Source: Deltaproteobacteria bacterium
GTDB taxonomy: Bacteria > Myxococcota > Myxococcia > Myxococcales > JAHFDP01
NCBI GenBank assembly: GCA_023248955.1
Contig: JAHFDP010000014.1
Coordinates: 1-63,237 of the forward strand
Direction of reading: 5' to 3'
DNA: 63,237 nt
The notes below the pieces were generated by a model. The model saw only the letters and a list, made by a program, of their open reading frames with translations, was not told the origin of the DNA and ran no database searches. Of this stretch, positions 29,381-37,900 are shown in pieces (positions within the stretch are counted from its first letter, which is position 1; every line of letters starts with the position of its first letter). Position numbers and translations under genes: made by a program.

Positions 29381-29512
29381 TCGGCGATTGTACCGCCGGG
29401 TCGGCGAAGGCTGTTAGTTAAGTGGTTAACGATCTTGGTTTTCGGTGGTGATTAGGCTTGACGAATGAGGTGTTTCGTGATCCGAACTTGAATCAAGCCT
29501 CGACCAACTCCC

Positions 29513-31072
29513 TCACCCCAACATTCGCGCCGCGGCCACGTAACTCCACGCCATGATTGTCTCACTCGGATCCACCGACACCGCCGTCGGGAACGTGCTC
29601 GGATCGCACACAAAGAGCCCGCGCACCGCGTGGCACTCGCCGTGGTTGTTCACCACGCTTGTCGTCGGATCTCGGCCCATGCGGCACATGCCAGCCGGAT
29701 GCGGCGCGGGGAACATCATCGACCCGGGCCCAATGTCGATGGTGTCGATCTTGGCGATTTCCCGGTCGTCGCGCACGCGCGTACCGAGCGGGTCTTGCAA
29801 GATCACCTCGCGCGCGCCGGCGGCTAGCATGATTCGCGCCTGCGTCTTCATCGCATCACGAAGCATCATTTTATCAAGTTCGGCCAGCGCATAACTCCAT
29901 ACGGGTTGGCCCTCATCGTCGAGCTTCACCGCGCCCTTGCCGGCGTCGTCCGCCCAGGAGATGCAGCTGCCGATGCGGTGTGCCTGCTCCATCAACGCGC
30001 GGTGATCACGGCCAAAGCCGGGCAGCATCGCGGCCAGCGTCGCCGGCGGAAGCTGATTGGGATGCACGAGATAGCCGCCGCCAAAGTAACGGCCGGTTTT
30101 GTCGAATTCGGGAAGACGCTTCTCCATCACGCCGGTGCCGGCGGGGATATTGCGCCACATCACGATGTCTTCGTCGAAGAGCGCATAGGTTTGCGCGCAG
30201 GGATTGAGCTGGAGATTTTTGCCGAGCTGTCCCGACGGGTCCGGAATTTTCGAGCGCAGCAGCAGCGGCGCCGTGTTGAAACCGCCAGCCGCGGCAACCA
30301 CGATTTTCGCGCGCACGCGCAGTGCGTGGCCGCTCGGTTTGTTGGACCGCCGATCGAGAAACCGTCCGCGCACACCGATGGCGCGTCCGTTTTCCACCTC
30401 GATCGCCCACGCTTCGCAATCGGCGAAAATGCGCGCGCCCGCCGCAAGCGCGGCGGGGATGTGCGTCACGAGCTGGCTCTGCTTGGCATCGTAAGCGCAG
30501 CCCTGCATGCAGTAGCCCGAGCCGACGCAGTTCTTGCGCGCCTGTAAGACGCGCTCAGTCTGCAGTCCGAGCTTTCGCGCACCGGCGTTGAAGAGCTGAT
30601 TCATCCGATTGAGCCGTTCATCCTCCGCGGGATGGACGTTCAGATCACGCTCGATGCGCTCGAAGTAGGGAAGCAGCTCGTCGTACGAATGATTTTCGAC
30701 GCCATACTGCGACGCCCATTTTTCACAGCGATCTTTCGGCGTGCGCCAGGTGTCCGCCCAGTAGTGCACCGATGCGCCGCCAACGTTGTTGCCGTAGGTG
30801 AGCGCGATCTGTCCGTCGTCGGTGGCGTCGAGCCCGCGGCCGCCGTCGATGCGCGCGAACATGTCGTCTTCACGCTGGTCGAAATCGCCGCGATCCATTA
30901 AATAGAATCCGCCGCGCTCGAGCAGCAGTACGCTTTTCCCCGCGCGTGCCAACTCTTTGGCAACCACCGCGCCGCCGCAGCCAGTGCCGATGATCACCGC
31001 GTCCACGGTTTCCGAATAGTCGTGATCGACCTTGTCGTATTCGAGCACCTGCGATTGGAGTGCCTCGTCCAT
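29513..31072 (-). CDS. GMC-family FAD-dependent oxidoreductase
   Basis: The start is ATG 31072, sharing one base with the preceding stop (TAATG), and gives 519 residues. An FAD dinucleotide fold (VDAVIIGTGCGGAVVAKELARAGKSVLLLERG) lies at about 23-52. The Cys-containing GSGYCMQGCAYDAKQS is seen in gluconate-dehydrogenase-like and alcohol-oxidising GMC enzymes. The C-terminal signature is APHPAGMCRMG followed by LFVCDPSTFPTAVSVDPSETIMAWSYVAA, with the catalytic His in HPAG. It oxidises an alcohol or sugar, substrate unknown. The partner is the subunit-3-like protein encoded just upstream. Confidence 0.88.
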   Translation of the reverse strand: MDEALQSQVLEYDKVDHDYSETVDAVIIGTGCGGAVVAKELARAGKSVLLLERGGFYLMDRGDFDQREDDMFARIDGGRGLDATDDGQIALTYGNNVGGASVHYWADTWRTPKDRCEKWASQYGVENHSYDELLPYFERIERDLNVHPAEDERLNRMNQLFNAGARKLGLQTERVLQARKNCVGSGYCMQGCAYDAKQSQLVTHIPAALAAGARIFADCEAWAIEVENGRAIGVRGRFLDRRSNKPSGHALRVRAKIVVAAAGGFNTAPLLLRSKIPDPSGQLGKNLQLNPCAQTYALFDEDIVMWRNIPAGTGVMEKRLPEFDKTGRYFGGGYLVHPNQLPPATLAAMLPGFGRDHRALMEQAHRIGSCISWADDAGKGAVKLDDEGQPVWSYALAELDKMMLRDAMKTQARIMLAAGAREVILQDPLGTRVRDDREIAKIDTIDIGPGSMMFPAPHPAGMCRMGRDPTTSVVNNHGECHAVRGLFVCDPSTFPTAVSVDPSETIMAWSYVAAARMLG

Positions 31073-31674
31073 TATTTGGTCCACTCCAACTTGGTAATGA
31101 GCGCGCTGTCCGCCGGCGGCGGCGCCGGGATTTTGACGTGCGGTCCCTCGTAGTGAACCGAATCCCAGGTGCGATCGTCGCAGTAGTAGAAAAACACCGC
31201 GAGTAATTTCAGCCCCGAAAAGGCCTGCCGCTCGAGCGAACCGCCGGTGGACATGCGGCGCAAATAGGCATCTTGATCTTCCGAATCGCGCGCCGAAAAA
31301 CGCGTCGGCGACAGGTGCATCCAGCCGCCATACTCGAGCAGCCACAAGGCGTCTTTGACATCGGCTTGATATTTTGTGGAGTGAAAGAAGAGCTCTTTGT
31401 CGATGCGCTCAGCCAAGCGCGCGTCGCGCACGGTCAAGTGGCCTGACTCGTCGGGAAGAACCCGCGCCACGAACGCGGAGAGCACAGCCAGCTCTTTGGG
31501 CGTGAGCGTAAGCGGTGCCACGTTCGGCGGTAGGAGCCGCAAATAGTGCGCGCTGCAACCCGACATGAGGACCGACGAGCCCGCGGTCAGCGCGGCGCCG
31601 GTGGCCGCGGATATTTTGAGAAAACCACGGCGGCCGAAGGGGGAACCGGCACGCGGCAGATGGTCGAGACGCAT
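31072..31674 (-). CDS. Gluconate 2-dehydrogenase subunit 3-like protein, Tat signal
   Basis: The 200-residue protein opens with a twin-arginine signal (FGRRGFLKISAATGAALTAG) followed by a lipobox-like LMSGC. The mature domain (LTPKELAVLSAFVARVLPDE...) fits the gluconate 2-dehydrogenase subunit 3 family. In characterised complexes this subunit escorts the folded FAD subunit through the Tat system. The 1-bp overlap with the GMC gene supports a complex. Only 26 bp separate it from the divergent lipoprotein gene at 31701. Confidence 0.8.
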   Translation of the reverse strand: MRLDHLPRAGSPFGRRGFLKISAATGAALTAGSSVLMSGCSAHYLRLLPPNVAPLTLTPKELAVLSAFVARVLPDESGHLTVRDARLAERIDKELFFHSTKYQADVKDALWLLEYGGWMHLSPTRFSARDSEDQDAYLRRMSTGGSLERQAFSGLKLLAVFFYYCDDRTWDSVHYEGPHVKIPAPPPADSALITKLEWTK

Positions 31675-31700
31675 AAACGCATGCTAGCTATTTCGTTCCT

Positions 31701-34094
31701 ATGCGAAAGATTCTCCTCGCCAGCCTGTTCATTTTCGGGTGTCGTCACATCGACGACGTTCCCGACGCGACCACTTGTGACGTGACTTTTACCGATACCG
31801 GCAGCGTGCGACTTTTCGTGATCGGTCACCACCTGTCGCTCGATGACGCGGAGTCGTACGACGCGTTTCGCGTCTCGTTCCAAAGAGATCTCGCGCGTGT
31901 CGCGCCTTGTCGCTCGGCAACGCGGCCGAACCTCGTTGCCTTTCCCGAAGACGCAGGGCTCGCGGCTTGGTTCATTGGGCGGCGAGCGATGTTTGCGCGC
32001 GGCGCCCGAAGCGTGGGCTCGGCCATGAACGCGATGTATGCCGGCTACTATCGCGCCGTCGACGCCTACCGCGCGCGCTTTCCCGGCATCTCCGTTCCGC
32101 GAGGACTAACGCTGGCGCTCGGGGATACGGCGTGGCGCGCGATGGAATTCACTTTCGGCGCCCTGGCTAAGCGCTATGGCGTCTGGATCACCACCTCCGC
32201 GAATCTGCCCTACGCCACGCGCTCGCACGACGGCGACACGGTGGCACTGCTCGGCGATCCCGACGTCGACGCCAGCGAAGGCGCGTTCGTCGCGGACGGA
32301 CCAGACTGCTTCAACGCGGCGCTGCTCTATGATCCGACAGGCGCACTGGTGGCGCGCACGGACAAAGTTTTTCTCACCGACACCGAGGAGAAAACACTCG
32401 ATCTCTCCGCCGGCCGCCTCGACAATCTCGCACCGTGGGTCACCCCGTTTGGCAACGTTGGCGCGGCGATTTCACGCGACGCGTTTTACGCGCCCTACAT
32501 GCAGCGGCTCGAGGATCTCGGAACGGAGCTGGTCATTCAGCACGAAGCATCGCAGAGCTGGATCGGCGATGGCAACGAATGGCGGCCTGAGGTTTTCCTG
32601 GCGTCGGGCTGGAGTCACACACAGAAATACGGAGGACTTCGCTTCTCCGCCGCACCGATGCTAAACGGAAATCTCTTCGACGTGCTCTTCGACGGCCAGA
32701 TTTGGATTGCGCACAAAGCGGCACCGACCGACACGCTTGGCGGATTTATCGGCAACCCTCTGCTGCCCGGATTTCTCGCAGTGGGACCGTGGACGTTCGA
32801 GGATTCCGGCGCGGCACTTGCTCTTTCTGATCGCCGCGCAACGTTGCGATCGCTCGGGACGCGACTATCACCGGGAGGATCAGCGGCTGGCAGCCAGATC
32901 GCCAGCCACCTCGGCGCTGATCTAACGCTTACGGGTGAAACGCACGCGGCGGCCGCGAAACCGGTGATTGGATCTTTGGCACGGCCGCTTTCGCCGACAC
33001 CGCAAGGCAACCAGACCAACGTCGTGGCCGCGTATGACAATGTAGGTCGTTTGTATTCGGCATGGACGGACGCGCGCGCCGGGACGCCCCAAACGTTCTT
33101 CGCCTACTCGGACGACGATGGCCATAGCTGGAGCGCTGCGCGGGCCTTGGATGCCAGCAGCGCCGCGCAGCGAAGGCCTACCATCGCCGCGGGAAATGCG
33201 GGCGCGGTGATCGTGGCCTGGCAAGAGACTCATCAAGCGGAGGAGATTCGCGTCTTCGCTTCCCGCGACGGTGGCGTTCATTTCCTCTCGAGCCAGGTGG
33301 AACCGGTGGGCTCGGCACAGTGGGAGCCTTCCGTCGCGCTCTCCACGAACGGACTCGCGGCGATGGCCTGGACTGATTTTCGCGAGGGGCGAGCGCCCAA
33401 GATTCGCTTCTCCACCTCGAGCGACGGCGTGACTTGGTCAACTTCGCAGCGCCTCGACACATCGATTGGAGAGACCACCAAGTCCACGGGCATGCAGGTG
33501 CAACCCGCGCTGATTCGCACGCCGGCTGGATTCGCGGCGGCTTGGCTCGACTACCGCGCGCGCGATTGGCAAGTCTGGGCAGCCGTCGGAACTGGAAAGA
33601 CGTTTGGATCCGCCGAGAACATCACGCCACCCTCCGCGACCGAGATCTTGGCCAGCGATCCGCGCTTGGCCGTGTCCCCCGAGGGCGCGGTGATGGTGGC
33701 GTGGGACGATTTGCGCGCTCGGCGAGGACATCATGATGTGCGTGCCGCGGTGCACAGTCCAGCGGGTGGCTGGATCCCGGTCGCGCTGCTCGAGGGTGGC
33801 GCGGACGATGGCACGTTCGTGAGCCGCTTTCGGCCGGATGCCGCGTATTTGGGGGCGCGATTTCGGATGGTTTTTTCGGACCTCACGCCCGGGAAGAGCG
33901 CGATCTACGCGGCGACCGTGGTGCCTGGCGATCTTTCCAAGGTGACGATGACGCGGTTTGACGATACCGCCACTGCGGCGAACGTGATGACGCGGCCGCG
34001 CGTCGCGGTGCGTGCGGACTCGGCGCGCGGGGTGGTGGTGTTTGAGGATGATCGAGAGGGGTGGCGACGAATATATTCAATGGAGTTGCGCTAA
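31701..34094 (+). CDS. Lipoprotein fusing a nitrilase-fold domain to sialidase-like beta-propeller repeats
   Basis: The 797-residue product starts MRKILLASLFIFGCRH, a lipoprotein signal with Cys14 lipidated. Residues of about 35-300 follow the carbon-nitrogen hydrolase pattern: NLVAFPEDAG (Glu83), LVARTDKVFLTDTEE (Lys222) and VGAAISRDAFY. In the last motif the catalytic Cys is replaced by Ser258, so activity is doubtful or altered. Residues of about 420-797 carry Asp-box-like repeats of sialidase propellers (YSDDDGHSWS, ASRDGGVHF, STSSDGVTWS, WLDYRARDWQVW). It is probably anchored in the envelope, facing the periplasm or outside. The 3' end overlaps the convergent gene by 4 bp. Confidence 0.7.
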   Translation: MRKILLASLFIFGCRHIDDVPDATTCDVTFTDTGSVRLFVIGHHLSLDDAESYDAFRVSFQRDLARVAPCRSATRPNLVAFPEDAGLAAWFIGRRAMFARGARSVGSAMNAMYAGYYRAVDAYRARFPGISVPRGLTLALGDTAWRAMEFTFGALAKRYGVWITTSANLPYATRSHDGDTVALLGDPDVDASEGAFVADGPDCFNAALLYDPTGALVARTDKVFLTDTEEKTLDLSAGRLDNLAPWVTPFGNVGAAISRDAFYAPYMQRLEDLGTELVIQHEASQSWIGDGNEWRPEVFLASGWSHTQKYGGLRFSAAPMLNGNLFDVLFDGQIWIAHKAAPTDTLGGFIGNPLLPGFLAVGPWTFEDSGAALALSDRRATLRSLGTRLSPGGSAAGSQIASHLGADLTLTGETHAAAAKPVIGSLARPLSPTPQGNQTNVVAAYDNVGRLYSAWTDARAGTPQTFFAYSDDDGHSWSAARALDASSAAQRRPTIAAGNAGAVIVAWQETHQAEEIRVFASRDGGVHFLSSQVEPVGSAQWEPSVALSTNGLAAMAWTDFREGRAPKIRFSTSSDGVTWSTSQRLDTSIGETTKSTGMQVQPALIRTPAGFAAAWLDYRARDWQVWAAVGTGKTFGSAENITPPSATEILASDPRLAVSPEGAVMVAWDDLRARRGHHDVRAAVHSPAGGWIPVALLEGGADDGTFVSRFRPDAAYLGARFRMVFSDLTPGKSAIYAATVVPGDLSKVTMTRFDDTATAANVMTRPRVAVRADSARGVVVFEDDREGWRRIYSMELR

Positions 34095-34708
34095 CCCCCG
34101 AACCGATATCCAATCCCCAGCACCATCCCGAACGCCCCGCGCCCAGCACTTAGCCAATGCGGCGCTGAATTCGTCACATCGTACCCAGGATCAAACCAGC
34201 GCAATTCCGCCTGCGCGCTCCACCGCGTCCAAAGAATCTGCTCGCCGATCGCCGTTGCCCACGAAAATCGCCGGTCCAAAAAGTCTCGCTGCACCGTCAT
34301 CGTCGCGTAGGAAAGCCACCGCCCGAAGAGCCAACTCGCCGTCGCGGACAGATCCGCGTCGTTGGTCATCCCCGAGCGAAAATCCGTGAATGCATAAACG
34401 CGCGCACCCAGCGTCAGCGCGGGAATCCGCCCAATTTGCGGCAGCGCCAGCCAATCTGCATCGATATCGAATCCGGCGACTTTGTAATAGAGCGTGGTCA
34501 GGTGCGCGTGCGCGCCGACGTCCCAGCGCTCAGCGAAGCCGTAGCGCGCGCCCAGCGTGGAGAGCGGAAGTGGAACCGGCACCGAACCGAGAAGAACCGC
34601 GGGTCCGCCGACGGCCAGCTCCGCGGCGATGATGTGGTGCTCCACCGGACGCACCGCCGTCACGTGGCCGCAGGCGACGAAGAGCAGCGAAACGATCGCG
34701 AAACGCAT
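34091..34708 (-). CDS. Predicted outer-membrane beta-barrel lipoprotein
   Basis: From ATG 34708 (GTG 34714 is also possible) the 205-residue protein has a lipoprotein-like signal (MRFAIVSLLFVACGH). The mature part is made of alternating amphipathic strands (LGARYGFAERWDVGAHAHLTTLYYKVAGF...LGARVYAFTDF) and ends with GIGYRFGG, as barrel proteins often do. No specific family is recognised. It stands alone next to a relict insertion element. Confidence 0.55.
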   Translation of the reverse strand: MRFAIVSLLFVACGHVTAVRPVEHHIIAAELAVGGPAVLLGSVPVPLPLSTLGARYGFAERWDVGAHAHLTTLYYKVAGFDIDADWLALPQIGRIPALTLGARVYAFTDFRSGMTNDADLSATASWLFGRWLSYATMTVQRDFLDRRFSWATAIGEQILWTRWSAQAELRWFDPGYDVTNSAPHWLSAGRGAFGMVLGIGYRFGG

Positions 34709-34753
34709 CCGCACGACGGTAGCGCAAATCCGCCACCGCAGTTAGCGCCTTAG

Positions 34754-34898
34754 TGCAGGCCCGCTGCTTGCCAAGATCGAGCGCGAGCTCGAAGCGGTTC
34801 GGCGGTTTCGAACGACCTGTGACAGGTTACTCGACGTTAGGGAAGCGACTATCGACCGCGATTCACTCGGTGCTCCTCACAATCCTGTCGTGCGCCCG
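34754..34898 (+). mobile_element. Internally deleted relict of the ISKra4-type element
   Basis: Bases 34754-34843 match 40447-40536 (inside the DUF6788 gene of the element downstream) with about nine mismatches by eye. Bases 34862-34898 match 41296-41332 (the element's 3' part) with one. The sequence between those parts in the longer copy is absent here, so this is a deletion derivative or MITE-like remnant. The other parts of the 212-bp gap 34709-34920 show nothing recognisable. Confidence 0.75.
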
Positions 34899-34920
34899 CC
34901 CCAGGCTGCCAACGGGCGCG

Positions 34921-37900
34921 CTACTTCAGCATGAACTCCACCCGCCGGTTGCGCGAGCGTCCCTCTTCGGTCGTGTTGCTGTTGATGGGTCGCTCGGAAC
35001 CAAATCCCTTCGCCGTCAGCCGCGCGGCGACAACACCACGGCTGACCAGATAGTCACCCACCGCCTCGGCGCGCTCATGCGAGAGCTTTCTGTTGCGCCG
35101 GGGGTTGCCGACATTGTCGGTATGTCCCTCGATGCTCACCTGCAGTTTGGGATTCTGCTGGAGCACCTGCGCCACTTGGTCCAGGAGCTCGAACGAGTCA
35201 GCCAGAATGCGCGCGCGCGCCGCGGCAAAATGGATGGGGTGCCGCAGGTCGATCGATTTCTGTGTCAACATGACGATGGGCGGTGGCGGCACGGTTGGCG
35301 CGACCGTGACGGGACGAAGCTGGAAATCGTGGACCAGGGTCTCTCCCGCCTGCAGCGCGATGTCGCTCTCGCGCGTGATGTAGCCAGTGGCCGCGACCCG
35401 CACAGCGTAGCGCCCCGGCACCAGACGTACGTCGAATTCCGGATTGGCGGAGAGCTCTCGCGGCGGAAGCTCGCTTCCGGATAGTCGGAGCTCGGCCTTC
35501 ACGGGATGGTCATCGAGATCGGTGACGTGACCGCGGAATCCGCCGTCGATGGGAGCGACCGGCGGCGAGACCGCAGGGCATTGGTTCGCCGCCGCTGGTT
35601 CGAGCCTCTTCACGGGTGGCGTGGGCAGGGGCGCTTCCATCTTTGGCAAGGGCATCGTCGCGGGTTCACCTTTGACGGATGCGCTTCTCGAAGGGGCGCT
35701 CGTGAGCGCGCCTAACCGGATCTGATAGCCGGCCAGAACGAGCGCCGCGCCGCTGCGGTAGCCGCTCGGTGCTTCGAACCCCGCTGCGAAAAACATGAGC
35801 TCGAGTCGCCCTCCGGGCACCGAGACACGAACGCCGCCGCCACCGCCACCGCCGGCCACGCGGTGGTTATCCACGTTGTGGACGAGCCCCCGAAGCTCGA
35901 CGAAGGGCCGAAAATCGCCGGGGAACAGCTCGTAGGAGGCAAACATCATCCCTCCGGGGTGGCGACCCAAATCAGTTCCCACTCCAAGATCGAAAAACGC
36001 AAGGGGCGCGTAGGTGGCGGCGAGCTCGACACCCCAACGGCTGCCCAACACCTCGTCGAAGAGACCCGTGCCAACGTGAAGCTGATCGAGCGTGCTCGCT
36101 TGCGCAGACGCGGGTCGCAACACGATCGCCGCCACCAGCGCGGCGACGATCGCATAGATGCGTCGCCGCCTCCATCGCCTCAGATTCAGAAGTAGGAGCA
36201 CCAGGAGCGAGGCGCCATACTCGGAGGCTGGGGCGCTCGAGCAGGACCAGCCAAGGATGCCGGCCGGCGGCGGTGCTGGCACCACACAGGCTGCGCCCAT
36301 GCATTGGCCGGCGTCGCATTCGCTGTCCGCGCAACAACCGGTTTGTGGCACACAGAACGTGGCGCCTGGACACACTTTGTGCGCGTCGTCGCAGGTGCAG
36401 GTGCCGCCGCCGCAGAGACCGCCCACGCCACAGTCCCCATCGGTGCAGCAGGCGCTCGAGAGAACGCAAGCATTCTGCGCTGCGCACCACTTGTGGCTCT
36501 TGTCGCAAACGCAGGCGCCGCTCGTGCAGACCTGGTTCGCACCGCATTCGCTGTCAGCACAGCAGGCGCTCAGTGCCACGCAACCTGCCGAGCCTGGACA
36601 CTGCTTGTGCGCGCCGTCGCAAGTGCAGGTGCCGCCGCCGCAGAGACCGCCAATCCCGCAGTCGCTATCGGTACAGCAGAGATTTTTCGGGATGCAACCG
36701 TTTTGCGTTGCACAGAATTTGTGGCCGGCGTCGCAGACACAGCTGTTCGCCGAGCAGATCTGTCCAGCACCGCACTCGTTGTCGTCACAACAGCCGCCAA
36801 GCGCCACGCAGGTCGATGATCCCGGGCAACTCTTGTGCGCGTTATCGCACGCGCAGGCGCCACCCGTGCACACCGCGCCCTCGCCGCAGTCGCCATCGAC
36901 GCAGCACTGGTTGTTCGGGATGCAGGCGCCCTCTCTCGCGCAGAGCTTGTGCGTGCTGTCGCACACGCAAGCGTTGTTGGTGCAGACCTGGTTGGCACCG
37001 CAATCGGCGTCGACGCAGCAGGCGCTTTTGGCCACACAGACCTGCATGGCGGCGCACTGTTTGTGGTCGGCATCGCAGACGCAGATGGCTGCCCTGCAGA
37101 CGCCACCTGCGCCGCAATCGGTATCCGCGCAGCAAGCGACCGAGGGGACGCACCTAGTTTGTGCTCCGCACCATTTGCGGGCGCCGTCGCAGCTGCAGGC
37201 ACCGCCGACGCAGGTGCCGCCGGGGCAATCCGCATCAATGCAGCAGCCGTTCGAGTCAACGCAGCTGTTTGGGCCGGCGCAGAGTTTGTGGGAGTTGTCG
37301 CAGCTACAGGCGCCGGTGCTGCACGTTCCGCCGGCTCCGCAGTCGCCGTCGCTGCAGCACCTCGCGCTCGAGATGCAGTCGCCGCGGCACGCTCTGGTGC
37401 CTGACACGCAGGTGCATGCACCTCCCACGCAAGTCGCCTTCGCTCCGCACTCTGCATCGTCGCAGCAGCCGTTCTGCGGTGCGCACACCGCTGAGTTCGG
37501 GCAGGCCTTATGCGTGGCGTCGCAGAGGCAGGCGCCGCTGACGCAGATTTTGCTGGGGCCACAATCGCTGTCTACACAGCAGGCGCTCGCGTTGATGCAG
37601 ACATTTGCGCACTGCCGGAAGGCCGCGCCACAAGCTGCCGGCACGCGGATCGGCTGCGCGCTGGAAAAGGCGCCGCCCACGCCGATGCGCAACCAGTGCC
37701 ACCCCGGGTTGAGCGAACCCGGCACCGTGACGGTAGCCGTGGTCGGCGTCCAACTTGAAACGGGCGCCACCGTCAGCTGGCGGTTGTCGCCGCGCTCGAA
37801 GAGGGCCTCGGGCACGTTGGCAACACAGGCCTGCTGGTTGCCGCTGGCACCCTCCGAGAGGCCGCCAAAAAGCGACCCAGTCAGATTGAGGGCAGTTCCA

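Noticed and set aside
29454-29500. Inverted repeat AGGCTTGA/TCAAGCCT as a terminator or attachment site
   Set aside because: The arms are 8 bp with a 31-bp loop in a short intergenic gap. There is no T-run, integrase or duplicated target, so chance is likely.
29513-31345. Longer GMC oxidoreductase starting at 31345
   Set aside because: The first 91 residues overlap the Tat-signal subunit gene and have no resemblance to the family. ATG 31072 is coupled to the upstream stop.
36300-37560. Regularly spaced similar blocks, considered as a CRISPR array
   Set aside because: The blocks are degenerate and keep a reading frame of Cys-rich units. There are no identical repeats with unique spacers and no cas genes.
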